This document shows positions 41,395 to 49,669 of a stretch of 64,000 bases of DNA, one piece after another. Location: contig NZ_OAOQ01000006.1 of assembly GCF_900207575.1 (NCBI RefSeq), positions 111,270 to 175,269 of the forward strand. Direction: 5' to 3'. The stretch is from Cereibacter ovatus. GTDB taxonomy: Bacteria; Pseudomonadota; Alphaproteobacteria; Rhodobacterales; Rhodobacteraceae. Below the pieces are notes generated by a model, which made no database searches, was not told where the DNA came from, and worked only from the letters and a program-made list of their open reading frames with translations. Each line of letters starts with the position of its first letter. The first letter of the stretch is position 1. The translations under genes were made by a program, and so were the position numbers.

Positions 41395-41702
41395 GGGGCC
41401 TGCGACTGAAGCGCATAAAGGCTGTCGTCCAGTGCCAGGAGCGTGTGGCGCCGGAAGGCCACGACCGTCGCCTCCTTGGTCTGCGTCAGCACAGTGGAAC
41501 GTGGGTCCGTCGGCCCGGTCTTCATATCTCGACCGTCGTCCGCTTGCGCCACCGTCTTGGAGGCGTCGGGAAAACGATCCGTTTTCCGATCCTCCTTACT
41601 GCCGCGTTCCCGGCTCGGGTGCGCGGGCGACGTTTGAGATCACCGAATTGCGGCTCTGACGGCGAACGTGGTCATGGCGCTGCCGTGACGAACCTGTCCC
41701 AT
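41395..41702 (-). mobile_element. IS481-family transposase N-terminal remnant
   Basis: Minus-strand frame starting MGQVRHGSAMTTFAVRAAI, then a stop and degraded region, then TGPTDPRSTVLTQTKEATVV and AFRRHTLLALDDSLYALQSQ followed by PRLTRSAIH. These match, in order, the N-terminal helix-turn-helix part of IS481-type transposases as recalled. The catalytic core is missing. Fragment only, joined to the VPLPA-type tail. Confidence 0.7.
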
Positions 41703-42300
41703 AGTGCATCCTTCCATTCCGGAGAAAGAAGCGCACCATCAGACCGTGGGATCAAGCAGCTGATCGTGTACGTTGTTGTAAAGACGCAGCAACGCCACAA
41801 GGTTCCAGCGGCCTCTTTGCCCTCGATCCGGGCGTCCACGGTATTTTCCTGTCACTGGCCGGTCGTTGGGAGACGAGCCAACGCCCTGTCGTCACCATTT
41901 GTTCAATGGCCGTTTGTTGGCGGATCTCAGGCATTCTCGGCTATTTTCGGATATCGCCGCGCGTAGCCAGTGTTTCTGTGCGGTCACATGATCGCGGGCC
42001 GCGCCCACCGCAAGCGCCCGACCCTCATGCCTCGGACACGAGTGATCCGCGGGTTCCGCTTGATCAGAATTCCGGCCGTCCCGTGGTCGCAGATTCGACA
42101 CGGGACCGAAGGCGCATCCGGTGTCGGCGGTGTGCCCGGGATCGGGGCTGCGTCAGATCAGGGTCTGGCCTTGACGACCGGCTTCGAAAATTTTGGTTTT
42201 TCAACAGTCATTTACGCCGAAACAGCCATATGCTCGCCGAACTTGCCCTGCAACATGAAGGCCTTGCGTTTGCCTGCCGCCGCGGCTATTCAGGCGCGGT
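41703..42300. other. Gene-poor remnant region before tRNA-Gly
   Basis: No intact gene. One minus-strand stretch around 41750-41870 looks protein-like (RGRWNLVALLRLYNNVHDQL then LDP) and may be another insertion-sequence or recombinase remnant; its family is not recognised. The rest, up to the tRNA, shows nothing supportable. Confidence 0.4.
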
Positions 42301-42374
42301 GCGGGTGTAGCTCAATGGTAGAGCGAGAGCTTCCCAAGCTCCAGACGAGGGTTCGATTCCCTTCACCCGCTCCA
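42301..42374 (+). tRNA. tRNA-Gly(CCC)
   Basis: 74-nt tRNA with acceptor GCGGGTG/CACCCGC, D arm GCTC/GAGC, anticodon loop TTCCCAA (anticodon CCC), T loop TTCGATT and encoded CCA. Its last 17 bases are repeated at 45216-45232, marking it as the integration site of the element downstream. Confidence 0.95.
42358..42374 (+). repeat. attL: 17-bp direct repeat at the tRNA-Gly 3' end
   Basis: TCCCTTCACCCGCTCCA, the end of tRNA-Gly including CCA, identical to 45216-45232. Together the copies bracket the integrase gene, as expected for att sites of a tRNA-targeting tyrosine recombinase. Confidence 0.88.
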
Positions 42375-42473
42375 CCCCATCCCGTAAGCTATTGATTTTG
42401 CGCTAAAATAAAATGGCGCCGGAATGCCGCTGCCTAATGCGCTGGCCAACGAAAAGGATGCTTGATGCGCCGT

Positions 42474-42493
42474 CCTGACACGGGGTGCGACAG
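42474..42493 (+). repeat. Putative integrase arm site, left copy
   Basis: CCTGACACGGGGTGCGACAG, identical in 17 of 20 positions to 45187-45206 and in the same orientation, about 100 bp inside attL. Candidate arm-type binding site for the integrase (inference). A 7-bp hairpin (42493-42513) follows and could terminate the gene at 42532. Confidence 0.5.
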
Positions 42494-42531
42494 GTGGCCG
42501 CCATCCGGCCACCCGTCCTCGCGGTTGTGGA

Positions 42532-42783
42532 TCAGGCCCGTCCGGCCCCTTGCTCGACCACGGCGCAGAGCGCCCGGAGCGCGGCCTCTTCCTGCATTGC
42601 CCGCTCTGCCAGCGCATCCACCGACCGCTGGCCGAAGCCTGCGCCCAGGAGCGCGTCCCTCACGGCGTCCAATTCCATAGGCAGGTCCGGGTGCTGCCCG
42701 AGCGCGTCGAGCATGTCGTGCAGGATGATGCCATGCACGGCGGCGGCGAGGGCGGCAGGGGCGGGGATGGTTTCGATCTGCAT
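42532..42783 (-). CDS. Hypothetical small protein of the integrative element
   Basis: 83-residue frame starting MQIETIPAPAALAAAVHGII, mainly helical and rich in Ala/Leu/Asp. The start at 42783 is preferred; the open frame extends upstream to 42867 with poorer sequence. Not recognised. It lies downstream of the truncated RepA-like gene, ending just before a 7-bp hairpin (42493-42513) that could be its terminator. Confidence 0.5.
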   Translation of the reverse strand: MQIETIPAPAALAAAVHGIILHDMLDALGQHPDLPMELDAVRDALLGAGFGQRSVDALAERAMQEEAALRALCAVVEQGAGRA

Positions 42784-42899
42784 GGTCTGTCTCCAATCAG
42801 CATGGGTTCGGTGAGTGCGGAGACGGTAGCACATCGCGGCAATTCGTAAAGAAACGATATTTTCCAACAGCTTAGTTGGAAACTTTCCAGCGATTTGCC

Positions 42900-43157
42900 C
42901 AACGGGTGCGCCGAAGCGGTTGACAGCAGCGACTTCCCGGTGCCGCCGTCACCATAGAGCAGGGTCACGTTCCGGCTCGGCACCAGATCGCGGACCAGCC
43001 ATTGCCGTTCGGGGACGGACAGCGAGGCGAGGGCGCTTGCGGGGAAGAATGCGCCCCCTTGCACGCGGCCGCACCCTGCGGCATCATCGCGCTTGCTCGA
43101 CTTCCCATTCGCCCCGGCCGCGCCCGCCAGCGCGCCGGGGTTTTCAATTCGGCCCAT
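42900..43157 (-). pseudogene. Truncated RepA-like/AAA ATPase (Walker A retained, remainder lost)
   Basis: From ATG 43157 the frame reads a Ser/Asn-rich N-terminus, then ASLSVPERQWLVRDLVPSRN and VTLLYGDGGTGKSLL, the start of a RepA/DnaB-like P-loop ATPase domain. Right after the Walker A motif the similarity stops (STASAHPLGKSLESF) and no Walker B or sensor motifs follow, so all but the first about 75 residues is deleted. It begins 1 bp after the winged-helix gene. Full-length relatives act in plasmid or satellite replication. Confidence 0.6.
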
Positions 43158-43158
43158 T

Positions 43159-43467
43159 TCACGCCTCCTGCCGAAGGACGGGCCGATAGGCGAGGACGTT
43201 GCCGCGGCACGGCGCGGCAACCACATGTCCGCGGTCCCGAAGGGCTGCAAGTGCGCGATGAGCGGTCGTCTTCCCGATCTTCAGGTCATCGGCGACCTGG
43301 TCGAGGACAAGCTCCACACGCGATTCGCCGCCGGTGAGCTTCGTGGCAAGCCTCGTGGCAATGCGCGACGTGACGGGCGCAAGATCCCGGTCATCGGCGA
43401 CTTGGTCGAGCCACTTGAGCAGATCGTCGCTAGAGAGTGCGCCCGTGGGCGCTGATTGATACTGCAT
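43159..43467 (-). CDS. Small winged-helix DNA-binding protein of the integrative element
   Basis: 102 residues with a C-terminal winged-helix pattern (VELVLDQVADDLKIGKTTAH then RALAALRDRGHVVAAPC). The recognition helix resembles those of replication-control or plasmid partition regulators, but no family is named with confidence. It precedes the truncated RepA-like ATPase with 1-bp spacing and may once have been its regulator or partner. Confidence 0.6.
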   Translation of the reverse strand: MQYQSAPTGALSSDDLLKWLDQVADDRDLAPVTSRIATRLATKLTGGESRVELVLDQVADDLKIGKTTAHRALAALRDRGHVVAAPCRGNVLAYRPVLRQEA

Positions 43468-43621
43468 GGGGTTCCCCCACTGCCCCTCCCGCTCGGGAGG
43501 GTTGATTGATGCACCCCATGGCGTGTCGCCACCTCACCAATCAGCAGTAATCAATCCCACGCAGGGAGCGTTCGCGGGCATTCCCAATATCGGAAATGTC
43601 CCGCGTTTCGTCAATGCGCGA

Positions 43622-44944
43622 TCACGCGGTGCGCACCAGCTCGATCACCCGGCCGGTCGCCTCGCCGCGCAGGAACCGCGCCCAGTGATCCATCATCGCC
43701 CGCCTGCGCTCGATCATGTCGGTGCGGCGGTAGGCCCGCTCGACCTCGGACCCCACGAGGTGGGCGAGGGCAATCTCGGACATGTCGCGGTCATAGCCCA
43801 GCTCGGCCGTCCAGTCGCGGAACGAGCTGCGCAGGCCGTGGGGCACCGCGGGGCGGCCGGTCCGGGCGTCGCGCCACCCGGCCTTGTCCACCGGCAGGCC
43901 GGCCGCCTTGGCCTCTGCCTCCGCGTCCTCCTGCATCCGCCGCATCACGGCCGAGATGCTCATGTCAGAGATCATCCCGCCCCGTGTGCTGGGGAAGACG
44001 AGGTCGCTGCCCAGCATCCGCGGCACCGCCTTCAGGATCGCCACTGCGTCACCCGAGAGCGGCACCCGATGCTCGCGCCCCATCTTCATCCGGTCGGCCT
44101 GGATCACCCACAGGCCCGCGCCCAAGTCGATCTCCTGCCATGTCGCGCCGCGGACCTCGCCCGAGCGCGCCGCCGTCAGGGCGGCGAAGCGCAGGGCCGT
44201 GGCCCCCATGCCGTCGCGCTGGCCGAGCTCCTCCCACCAGTCGGACAGGCGATTCAATGGGACGGCGGGGAAGTTGCCGGCGCGGCCCTTCGCGACCGCG
44301 GATGGCGATGGCATGAGCTCCTTCAGGTTTCCTGCCCACCGGGCCGGGTTGTCGCCCGTCCGGTGCTTCGAGACCGTGGCCCACGCGAAGATCGCCTCGA
44401 GATAGCCGCGCATCTTCTGCGCCGTGTCGGGCTTCGTCGTCCAGATCGTGTTCAGGGCTCGCACCACGTCGTGCGGCGCCACCTCCTGCACTGTCAGGTC
44501 GCCGATCTCCGGGAAGGCATAGGCCGTCAGGGTCGAGCGCACCGCCTTCTGCGACTTCTCAGGCCGGTCAGACAGCTTCGCCTTGATCCACCTGTCAGCG
44601 GCGTCGGCGAAGGTCAACGTCTTGCGCCGCGCGGCCGCCAGAGCGGCCCGCGCCTCCTTCCGCTCCTCGATCGGGTCAATCCCTTCGGCGATCTTCCGCT
44701 TCGCCTCCCGCGCCCGGTCGCGCGCGTCGGCCAGGCTGACCTCAGGATAGGCCCCGAGGCCGATGGCCCGCCGGCTACCTGCGACCATCGTGCGGAGGAT
44801 CCATGACTTCGACCCGTTCGGTGTGATCTGCAACAGGAGCCCGGCCACCCCTCCCGCCTGCACCCACACGTTGCGCTCATGCGTGCCGGGGTGCGCCGCC
44901 CTCTTGATGTCGAGCGCCCCGAGCTCTTTCGCCCGTTTCGGCAT
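43622..44944 (-). CDS. int: Tyrosine recombinase (P4-type integrase)
   Basis: 440-residue phage-type integrase: N-terminal arm-binding domain (LLLQITPNGSKSWILRTMV, IGLGAYPEVSLADARDRAR), core-binding SAM-like region, and catalytic domain with the R-H-R-H-Y set: Arg in ALTAARSGEVRG, His and Arg in PHGLRSSFRDW, His in IALAHLVGSEV and Tyr in ERAYRR. The start at 44944 has GGAGG 9 bp upstream; the frame also opens at 44959. It lies inside the element bounded by tRNA-Gly repeats, so its att site is directly visible. Confidence 0.93.
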   Translation of the reverse strand: MPKRAKELGALDIKRAAHPGTHERNVWVQAGGVAGLLLQITPNGSKSWILRTMVAGSRRAIGLGAYPEVSLADARDRAREAKRKIAEGIDPIEERKEARAALAAARRKTLTFADAADRWIKAKLSDRPEKSQKAVRSTLTAYAFPEIGDLTVQEVAPHDVVRALNTIWTTKPDTAQKMRGYLEAIFAWATVSKHRTGDNPARWAGNLKELMPSPSAVAKGRAGNFPAVPLNRLSDWWEELGQRDGMGATALRFAALTAARSGEVRGATWQEIDLGAGLWVIQADRMKMGREHRVPLSGDAVAILKAVPRMLGSDLVFPSTRGGMISDMSISAVMRRMQEDAEAEAKAAGLPVDKAGWRDARTGRPAVPHGLRSSFRDWTAELGYDRDMSEIALAHLVGSEVERAYRRTDMIERRRAMMDHWARFLRGEATGRVIELVRTA

Positions 44945-45186
44945 TCCTGTAGCCTCCAATCAGCAATCCGCAGTATGGATCGGAACCGGAATAGAACCCG
45001 CGTCCGCTTGCCAAACCGCCTCCCATCGGCCTCGCCGGCGGCGAGGGAGCCGAAGAACGGCAGCAGATCCATTTTCCCGCCAGCCACGCCGCTGGCCAAA
45101 ACTGATGCTACTGGATGCGTATAGACGCAACTGGAAAATACAAGCGGTCGCCAAAAATCCCTTGTTTTACAGGCAAAATGCAACTG

Positions 45187-45206
45187 CCTGATACAGGGTG
45201 CAACAG
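45187..45206 (+). repeat. Putative integrase arm site, right copy
   Basis: CCTGATACAGGGTGCAACAG, 17 of 20 positions identical to 42474-42493. It lies 10 bp inside attR and about 240 bp upstream of the integrase start, where it could also influence integrase expression (inference). Confidence 0.5.
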
Positions 45207-45215
45207 CCTATCGGC

Positions 45216-45232
45216 TCCCTTCACCCGCTCCA
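45216..45232 (+). repeat. attR: 17-bp copy of the tRNA-Gly 3' end
   Basis: TCCCTTCACCCGCTCCA, identical to the tRNA end at 42358-42374, in the same orientation. The bases before it do not form a tRNA, so this is the remnant att copy at the far end of the element. Confidence 0.88.
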
Positions 45233-45629
45233 TAACGCCGCTGCTGGCTGATCTCTGGAAATCCTTGCTGACTTTCGCCCTTTGAGGCGGGCTGTCGTGC
45301 ATGTTGCCTGTCACAGGCGGGCAGGTGGTCCTGATGCCCATCCGCAGCCCGTCGCGGCGCTTTTGGTGAACGCAGGCGTCTGTTCATCGCGCCACTGTTT
45401 GCGAAGCGGCCCGGGGTGGTATTGTCAATGCCTGACGGGGGACTGCGCGAACGGACCTTATGTTCGCGGCGGCAGCACGCCCGGCGGAAGTGCCAGACCT
45501 GCCGCGCGCGGATTGCCGCGAAAGGCCATTGCCCGCGTCGTGAAATTCGCCCGGACCATGCTGCCGTGCCACCACATCCGTTTGGCCCGGAGATAGGCGG
45601 CCATATGTGCAGGGTCCGGGCGCGCCGGA
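45233..45629. other. Intergenic region between the integrative element and the one-carbon module
   Basis: About 400 bp beyond attR with no convincing gene; minus-strand frames read through from the neighbouring gene's shadow. Should contain the 3' end of the corrinoid-activation operon. Confidence 0.4.
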
Positions 45630-47651
45630 TCAGCCGCGACGGCGGCGGCGGTCGGCGCTGCCGCCGGTGTTGAAGTTGACGACGGGCAGTGTGACCACGC
45701 GGGACAATTCGGGGAACGGGTCCACCGCGTGGGGGATCGCGTTGGCATTCACGAAATGCTCTTGAAAGCGCGGCTCGATGGCGGTCTCGATCTTGTGGAT
45801 CTGGCGCACCAGATCCTCGACGCCGTCGCGCGCCGCGACCGAGGCCAGCGCGATCCGCGCGCCCGTGCCCGCGGCGTTGCCGGCCGAGATCACCCGGTCC
45901 AGCGGCACGTCGGGGATCATTCCCAGAACCATTGCGTGTTTCGCGCTGATATGGGCGCCGAACGCCCCGGCCAGCACCACCCGGTCAACCTTGTCGATGC
46001 CGATTTCGTCCATCAACAGCCGCGCCCCGGCATAAAGCGCCGATTTCGCCAGCTGAATCGCCCGGATATCGCCCTGCGTCACCAGTATCCGCGGCCCGCC
46101 CGCGGCGCTGGCGTCGTGCAGCAGATAGGAATGGGTCCGCCCGTCCGGCTCGCAGCGCGGGGTGCCGGTCTGCTCGGCCGAGCCGATCAGGCCGCGCGGG
46201 TCCAGAAGCCCCGCCATGCGCATCTCGGCCACCGCCTCGATGATGCCCGATCCGCAGATGCCGGTGATCGGGCCCGCCGCCGCGGCAAAGCCCGGATCGT
46301 CCGACCACAGGTCACAGCCGATCACCCGGAAGCGCGGCTCTTTCGTGGCGGGATCGATCTCGACCCGCTCGATCGCGCCGGGGGCTGCGCGTTGGCCGGA
46401 TGAGATCTGCGCGCCCTCGAACGCGGGGCCGGTGGGCGAGGAACAGGCCAGAACGCGATCCTGATTACCCAGAAGGATCTCGGCGTTGGTGCCGACATCG
46501 ACGATCAGGACCATGTCGGTCGACTTCTGCGGTTCTTCCGACAGCGCCACCGCCGCACAGTCTGCGCCGACATGGCCGGCGATGCAGGGCAGCACATAGA
46601 CCCGCGCTGCCCGGTTGACCGCGCCCAGATCCAGATCGCGCGCGTCCAGCGAAAGACTGCCCCCCGTCGCCAGCGCAAAGGGCGCCTGACCCAGTTCCAC
46701 CGGATCGATTCCCAGCAGCAGATGGTGCATCACCGGATTGCAGACGATCGCCAGTTCGTAAATCGCGCCCGGTTCCACCCCCGTTTCGGCCGCGATCCGG
46801 GTTGCCAGCGTGTCGATGGCCTGCCGCACCGCGGCCGTCATCTCGATATCGCCGCCGGGGTTCATCATCGCATAGCTGACCCGGCTCATCAGATCCTCGC
46901 CAAAGCGGATCTGCGGGTTCATCACGCCGCTGGACGCCAGCACCCGGCCATCGCGCAGGTCGCACAGATGCGCGGCGATGGTGGTCGAGCCAAGGTCGAT
47001 GGCCAGCCCGTAAAGCCCGCCGTCGAAGAACCCCGACCAAAGGTCAAGGATGCGGGTCCGGTCATCGTGGTTGCCCTTGTGCAGCGCCACGGTCACCTTC
47101 CAGCCGCCCTTGCGCAGCGCGGGCTGAAGCCGGCGCAGGATCGCCAGATCGGCCGTCACGCCCTCGATCCCCCACTGGTCGCGCAGCGCGGCTTGAAGCC
47201 GTTCGAAATCGCCCGAGGGCTCGTGCATGTCAGGCTCGGCCACCTCGACCAGAACGGTGCGGGTGGCGGGGTCCATCGCGATCTCGCGCTCGGTCGCGGA
47301 TTTGCGGATCACCTGCTTGTGGACCTGACTTTCGGGCGGCACGTCGATCACGACATTGCCCATGATCTTCGCCTGACAGCCCAGACGACGCCCGTCAATC
47401 ATGCCGCGCTTCGACTTGTAGCGTTCCTCGACCGCGTTCCATTCGGACAGCGCGTCGGCCGCCACCGTCACGCCATGCTTGGCAAAGTCGCCATAGCCGG
47501 GCTGGATCTGGCATTTCGAGCAGATCCCCCGCCCGCCGCAGACCGAATCCAGATCCACCCCCAGTTGCCGCGCCGCCGTCAGCACCGGAGTGCCCACGGC
47601 AAAGCGGCCGCGCTTGCCCGAGGGCGTGAAGATCACCAGCGGATCGGACAT
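45630..47651 (-). CDS. RamA-like ATP-dependent corrinoid-activation protein (2Fe-2S, ASKHA, DUF4445 type)
   Basis: 673-residue protein. N-terminal [2Fe-2S] ferredoxin domain (VDLDSVCGGRGICSKCQIQP, later Cys in RRLGCQAKI), linker, then an ASKHA ATPase domain (GLAIDLGSTTIAAHLCDL, MVLIVDVGTNAEILLG, GICGSGIIEAVAEMRMAGLL). Such proteins reduce inactive Co(II) corrinoid proteins back to Co(I) using ATP. The start at 47651 has GGAG 8 bp upstream; 47666 is less likely. Arginine-rich end (DRRRRRG). Next to a pterin methyltransferase and MTHFR-like gene, but no corrinoid protein is seen. Confidence 0.88.
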   Translation of the reverse strand: MSDPLVIFTPSGKRGRFAVGTPVLTAARQLGVDLDSVCGGRGICSKCQIQPGYGDFAKHGVTVAADALSEWNAVEERYKSKRGMIDGRRLGCQAKIMGNVVIDVPPESQVHKQVIRKSATEREIAMDPATRTVLVEVAEPDMHEPSGDFERLQAALRDQWGIEGVTADLAILRRLQPALRKGGWKVTVALHKGNHDDRTRILDLWSGFFDGGLYGLAIDLGSTTIAAHLCDLRDGRVLASSGVMNPQIRFGEDLMSRVSYAMMNPGGDIEMTAAVRQAIDTLATRIAAETGVEPGAIYELAIVCNPVMHHLLLGIDPVELGQAPFALATGGSLSLDARDLDLGAVNRAARVYVLPCIAGHVGADCAAVALSEEPQKSTDMVLIVDVGTNAEILLGNQDRVLACSSPTGPAFEGAQISSGQRAAPGAIERVEIDPATKEPRFRVIGCDLWSDDPGFAAAAGPITGICGSGIIEAVAEMRMAGLLDPRGLIGSAEQTGTPRCEPDGRTHSYLLHDASAAGGPRILVTQGDIRAIQLAKSALYAGARLLMDEIGIDKVDRVVLAGAFGAHISAKHAMVLGMIPDVPLDRVISAGNAAGTGARIALASVAARDGVEDLVRQIHKIETAIEPRFQEHFVNANAIPHAVDPFPELSRVVTLPVVNFNTGGSADRRRRRG

Positions 47652-47737
47652 GGCGGACTCCTGCATAGCAAAAAAGGGCGCCTTGGCGCCCGGCAGCGAC
47701 GGTGAAAGGGGGCCGCAACCCGCGGCCCCCGCAAGGA

Positions 47738-48712
47738 TCAGCCGCGGGCGCGGCGGCGGCCGCGGCCACCCGCGGCGGCCTGTGCGGCGCAGGCTTCGGG
47801 GAAGCTGGCGCCTTCCTTGACCGCGTCAAGGATGCGCGAGAAGCGGATCCATTCGGCGCCGTTCGGGTCGTGGTTCATCAGCATGTTGGCGGCGCGGATC
47901 GCCTCCATCTCGACCGAGCGCACCGGGTTCATGATCGCCGAGGTCATGCCGGCGCCGATCGCCATCGGCAGGAAGGCCGCGTTCACACCATGCCGGTTCG
48001 GCAGGCCGAAGGACACGTTCGACGCGCCGCAGGTGGTGTTCACGCCCAGTTCATCCCGCAGCCGCCGCACCAGCGCGAACACCTGCTGGCCCGCGCTTGC
48101 CATGGCGCCGACCGGCATCACCAGCGGATCGACCACGATATCATGGGCCGGGATGCCGAAATCGGCCGCACGCTCGACGATCGTCTTCGCCACGGCAAAG
48201 CGCACGTCGGGGTCGGGGCTGATCCCGGTGTCGTCGTTCGAGATCGCCACCACCGGCACGTTGTATTTCTTGACCAGCGGCAGAACCAGTTCCATCCGCT
48301 CTTCCTCGCCCGTCACCGAGTTCAGCAGCGGCCGGCCCTCGCAGGTCTGAAGCCCCGCCTCCAGCGCGCCGGGAACCGAGCTGTCGATGCACAGCGGCGT
48401 GTCGGTGATCGCCTGAATCCGGGCGATCAGATCCTTCATCAGCGGCGGTTCGACGAAGTTGTTGTCGGCATAGCGCGGGTCTTCGGCCATCTTGTTGGTA
48501 AAAACCGCGCCCGAGTTCACATCCAGCACCATCGCCCCGCAGGCGACCTGTTCCAGCGCATCCCTTTCGACGGTCGAGAAATCGCCCTGTTCCAGTTCCG
48601 CAGCCAGTTTCTTGCGGCCGGTGGGGTTGATGCGTTCCCCGATCACACAGAAGGGTTCGTCGAAGCCGATGACGACGGTTTTCGTTTTGGATTCAATGAC
48701 AGTACGGGTCAT
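47738..48712 (-). CDS. Pterin-dependent methyltransferase (DHPS-like, tetrahydrofolate:corrinoid type)
   Basis: 324-residue TIM-barrel pterin-binding protein with the family start VIGERINPTGRKKLAAEL, ACGAMVLDVNSGA, PLCIDSSVPGALEAGL, PLLNSVTGEEERMEL and GASNVSFGLPNRHGVN. In methyl-transfer systems this domain moves a methyl group between a corrinoid protein and tetrahydrofolate. It is related to, but not, folate-synthesis FolP (no sulfonamide-site loop set seen). ATG overlaps the MTHFR-like stop by 4 bp; the C-terminus ends in an Arg/Gly-rich tail (GGRGRRRARG). Confidence 0.85.
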   Translation of the reverse strand: MTRTVIESKTKTVVIGFDEPFCVIGERINPTGRKKLAAELEQGDFSTVERDALEQVACGAMVLDVNSGAVFTNKMAEDPRYADNNFVEPPLMKDLIARIQAITDTPLCIDSSVPGALEAGLQTCEGRPLLNSVTGEEERMELVLPLVKKYNVPVVAISNDDTGISPDPDVRFAVAKTIVERAADFGIPAHDIVVDPLVMPVGAMASAGQQVFALVRRLRDELGVNTTCGASNVSFGLPNRHGVNAAFLPMAIGAGMTSAIMNPVRSVEMEAIRAANMLMNHDPNGAEWIRFSRILDAVKEGASFPEACAAQAAAGGRGRRRARG

Positions 48713-49641
48713 GCTTCAACCTTTGCCTCAAGATTTGCCGGGATACCGGAACGGCCGCCGTTCGCTGTCACCCATTCGGCATTGGCCTTGATGCCGCCGA
48801 GCGGGAAGAAGTGAACAGAGTCAATGCCGAACAGGTGGTTCTTTGCCTTGTGTGCGGCGATGCCGTTCACAAAGTCGGTGGGCTCGTAGGGCAGCAGCAG
48901 TTTGGTCACATCGGTCGCGCGCTTTTGCAGCACGCGCATCGACGGACCCACCCCGCAGGCCACCGCGAACTTGATCATGGTCTGAAGTTTGGCCGGCCCC
49001 GCGATGCCGATATGAATGGGCAGCGCGATGCCTTCGGCGGCCAGACGCTCGGCCCAGGCGATCACCGGGTCGGGCTCGAAGCAGAACTGGGTGGCGATGG
49101 CCATTTTCGCGTCGGTCCGCTCCGAGAACGCCTGCTTCCAGCGCAGCGCCTCCATCACCATCCGGTCCGAGCCGTCGGGATCGATGTCTTTCGATCCTTC
49201 CGGGTGGCCTGCCACATGCAGCCTGTCGAACCCGTCGAACAGCCCGGTTTCCAGAAGCTGCATCGAGGACTGGAAGTCGCCCTGCGGCGCGCGCAGGCCG
49301 CCGGCCAGAATCAGGCCCTGCTTCACATCGGCTTCGCCGCGATAGCGGGCGATCCAGTCGGCGAGGGTCGCGCGGTCCTTGATGATGCGCGCGGGGAAAT
49401 GCGGCATCACCGGAAAGCCCTCGGCGTTCAGCCGCCGGGCGGTGGCCACCATCTCGTCGATGGGCGTGCCGTCGATATGGGCGATGTAGACCCGGGTGCC
49501 GCGGGGCAAGAGGTCGCGGAAATCCGCGACCTTTTCGGCGGTGCGCGGCATCACCTCGATGGAATAGCCCTTCAGCAGCGCCTCGACCGGCGCGGCGACT
49601 GTGGGGGCGGCCGCCTCGCGGCGGAGTTTGAAAAGCGCCAT
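48709..49641 (-). CDS. Methylenetetrahydrofolate reductase-like protein
   Basis: 310-residue MTHFR-fold protein. The start at 49641 is preferred because AAGGAGG lies just upstream; the frame also opens at 49683 overlapping the preceding gene. Motifs: SIEVMPRTAEKVADFRDLLP, GFPVMPHFPARIIK, GLILAGGLRAPQGDFQSS, AGHPEGSKDIDPDGSD, IATQFCFEPDPVIAWAERL. It would take the methyl group delivered by the DHPS-like methyltransferase into the folate pool as methyl-/methylene-THF. Substrate and direction in this organism are inferred. Confidence 0.85.
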   Translation of the reverse strand: MALFKLRREAAAPTVAAPVEALLKGYSIEVMPRTAEKVADFRDLLPRGTRVYIAHIDGTPIDEMVATARRLNAEGFPVMPHFPARIIKDRATLADWIARYRGEADVKQGLILAGGLRAPQGDFQSSMQLLETGLFDGFDRLHVAGHPEGSKDIDPDGSDRMVMEALRWKQAFSERTDAKMAIATQFCFEPDPVIAWAERLAAEGIALPIHIGIAGPAKLQTMIKFAVACGVGPSMRVLQKRATDVTKLLLPYEPTDFVNGIAAHKAKNHLFGIDSVHFFPLGGIKANAEWVTANGGRSGIPANLEAKVEA

Positions 49642-49669
49642 GGCGGCCTCCTTCAGGCGGCGGGGCAGG

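Larger units (their letters stand above)
42358..45232. mobile_element. Small integrative element in tRNA-Gly(CCC), about 2.9 kb
   Basis: Bounded by 17-bp att repeats and containing, right to left: tyrosine integrase, small winged-helix gene, truncated RepA-like ATPase, and a small hypothetical gene. Imperfect 20-bp repeats near both ends may be integrase arm sites. No transfer or capsid genes; it looks like a shrunken remnant of a larger integrative or phage-satellite element. Confidence 0.8.

Noticed and set aside
41970..42395. 141-codon frame running through tRNA-Gly
   Set aside because: Includes the tRNA sequence and has no protein-like features; tRNA evidence is decisive.
45458..45748. 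96-codon minus-strand frame beside the corrinoid activator
   Set aside because: Overlaps the end of the activator gene in another frame and shows no family features.
47738..48712. Folate-synthesis dihydropteroate synthase (folP)
   Set aside because: Neighbours are MTHFR-like and corrinoid activator genes, and the opening motif is that of pterin-binding methyltransferases.
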